Below, piece by piece: positions 6,272 to 6,335 of a stretch of DNA of 6,335 nt. Source of the stretch: an uncultured Clostridium sp. (lineage in GTDB: Bacteria > Bacillota > Clostridia > TANB77 > CAG-508); assembly GCA_947062645.1 (NCBI GenBank), contig CAMSQT010000071.1:1-6335 (forward strand), in the 5' to 3' direction. Positions within the stretch are counted from its first letter, which is position 1, and each line of letters begins with the position of its first letter. The notes under the pieces are model-generated. The model had not been told where the DNA came from. It made no database searches and saw only the letters and a program-made list of their open reading frames with translations. Both the position numbers and the translations under genes were made by a program.

Positions 6272-6327
6272 GGGGATTTAGGGACGTTCCTTAAATCCCT
6301 ACTTTGGGGACTAGGGGACAGTCCTTT
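6272..6327. repeat. REP-like palindromic repeat, right copy, upstream of ackA
   Basis: There are two hairpins in tandem. GGGATTTA (6273-6280) pairs with TAAATCCC (6292-6299), extended by GG/CC around a five-base loop. GGACT (6308-6312) pairs with AGTCC (6320-6324). Segments 6281-6300 and 6307-6319 are inverted copies of parts of the left repeat at 5034-5062, so ackA is bracketed by the element. The first hairpin lies a few bases upstream of the ackA ribosome binding site and would be in its leader. The element may continue past the window edge. Confidence 0.7.
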
Positions 6328-6335
6328 ATTCGCTA

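Noticed and set aside
1..6335. CRISPR array, tRNA, rRNA or complete insertion sequence
   Set aside because: No regularly spaced repeats, cloverleaf-like segments, rRNA motifs or transposase frames were seen on either strand.

Overview
The window is strongly AT-rich DNA in which every gene I can support lies on the minus strand. The purine-rich ribosome binding sites, the BmrCD-like ABC pair, the clostridial-type acetate kinase and the GNQFVWVPV-type surface protein point to a low-GC member of the Bacillota, probably an uncultured anaerobe of the Clostridia/Bacilli type. The species cannot be named. Stops used are TAA, TAG and TGA, so this is not the mycoplasma TGA=Trp code.

Layout in transcription order (right to left). 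A REP-like palindromic repeat (6272-6327) precedes ackA (6251-5054, acetate kinase), and a second, inverted copy of the repeat ends ackA and supplies its stop codon. Next come a 48-codon ORF (5007-4861) and two ABC half-transporters (4847-3100 and 3067-1312) with the features of a heterodimeric exporter that has one degenerate and one consensus ATP site. A weak terminator (1261-1297) ends this run. A coiled-coil protein (1131-727) then has its own promoter candidates and a strong terminator (674-718). Last is a promoter (613-642) and the N-terminal part of a GNQFVWVPV-type surface protein (579 to the window edge), which carries its own +1 frame disruption.

The main observation is a pattern of +1 frame breaks. 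ackA and both ABC genes are full-length only if the reading frame moves by +1 at four places (5555, 3968, 3811, 1969 on the minus strand). At all four the zero-frame codon at the break is CGG, and these are the only in-frame CGG codons in the three genes (about 1,560 codons). Skipping the C gives GGA or GGT (Gly) and restores 398, 581 and 584 residues, normal family lengths with all motifs in register. CGG also occurs four times out of frame in the same genes with no disruption. This fits CGG being an unassigned codon at which the ribosome moves +1, or a CGGN quadruplet read as one residue. The alternatives are a systematic sequencing error or real decay; the frame specificity argues against both but does not exclude them.
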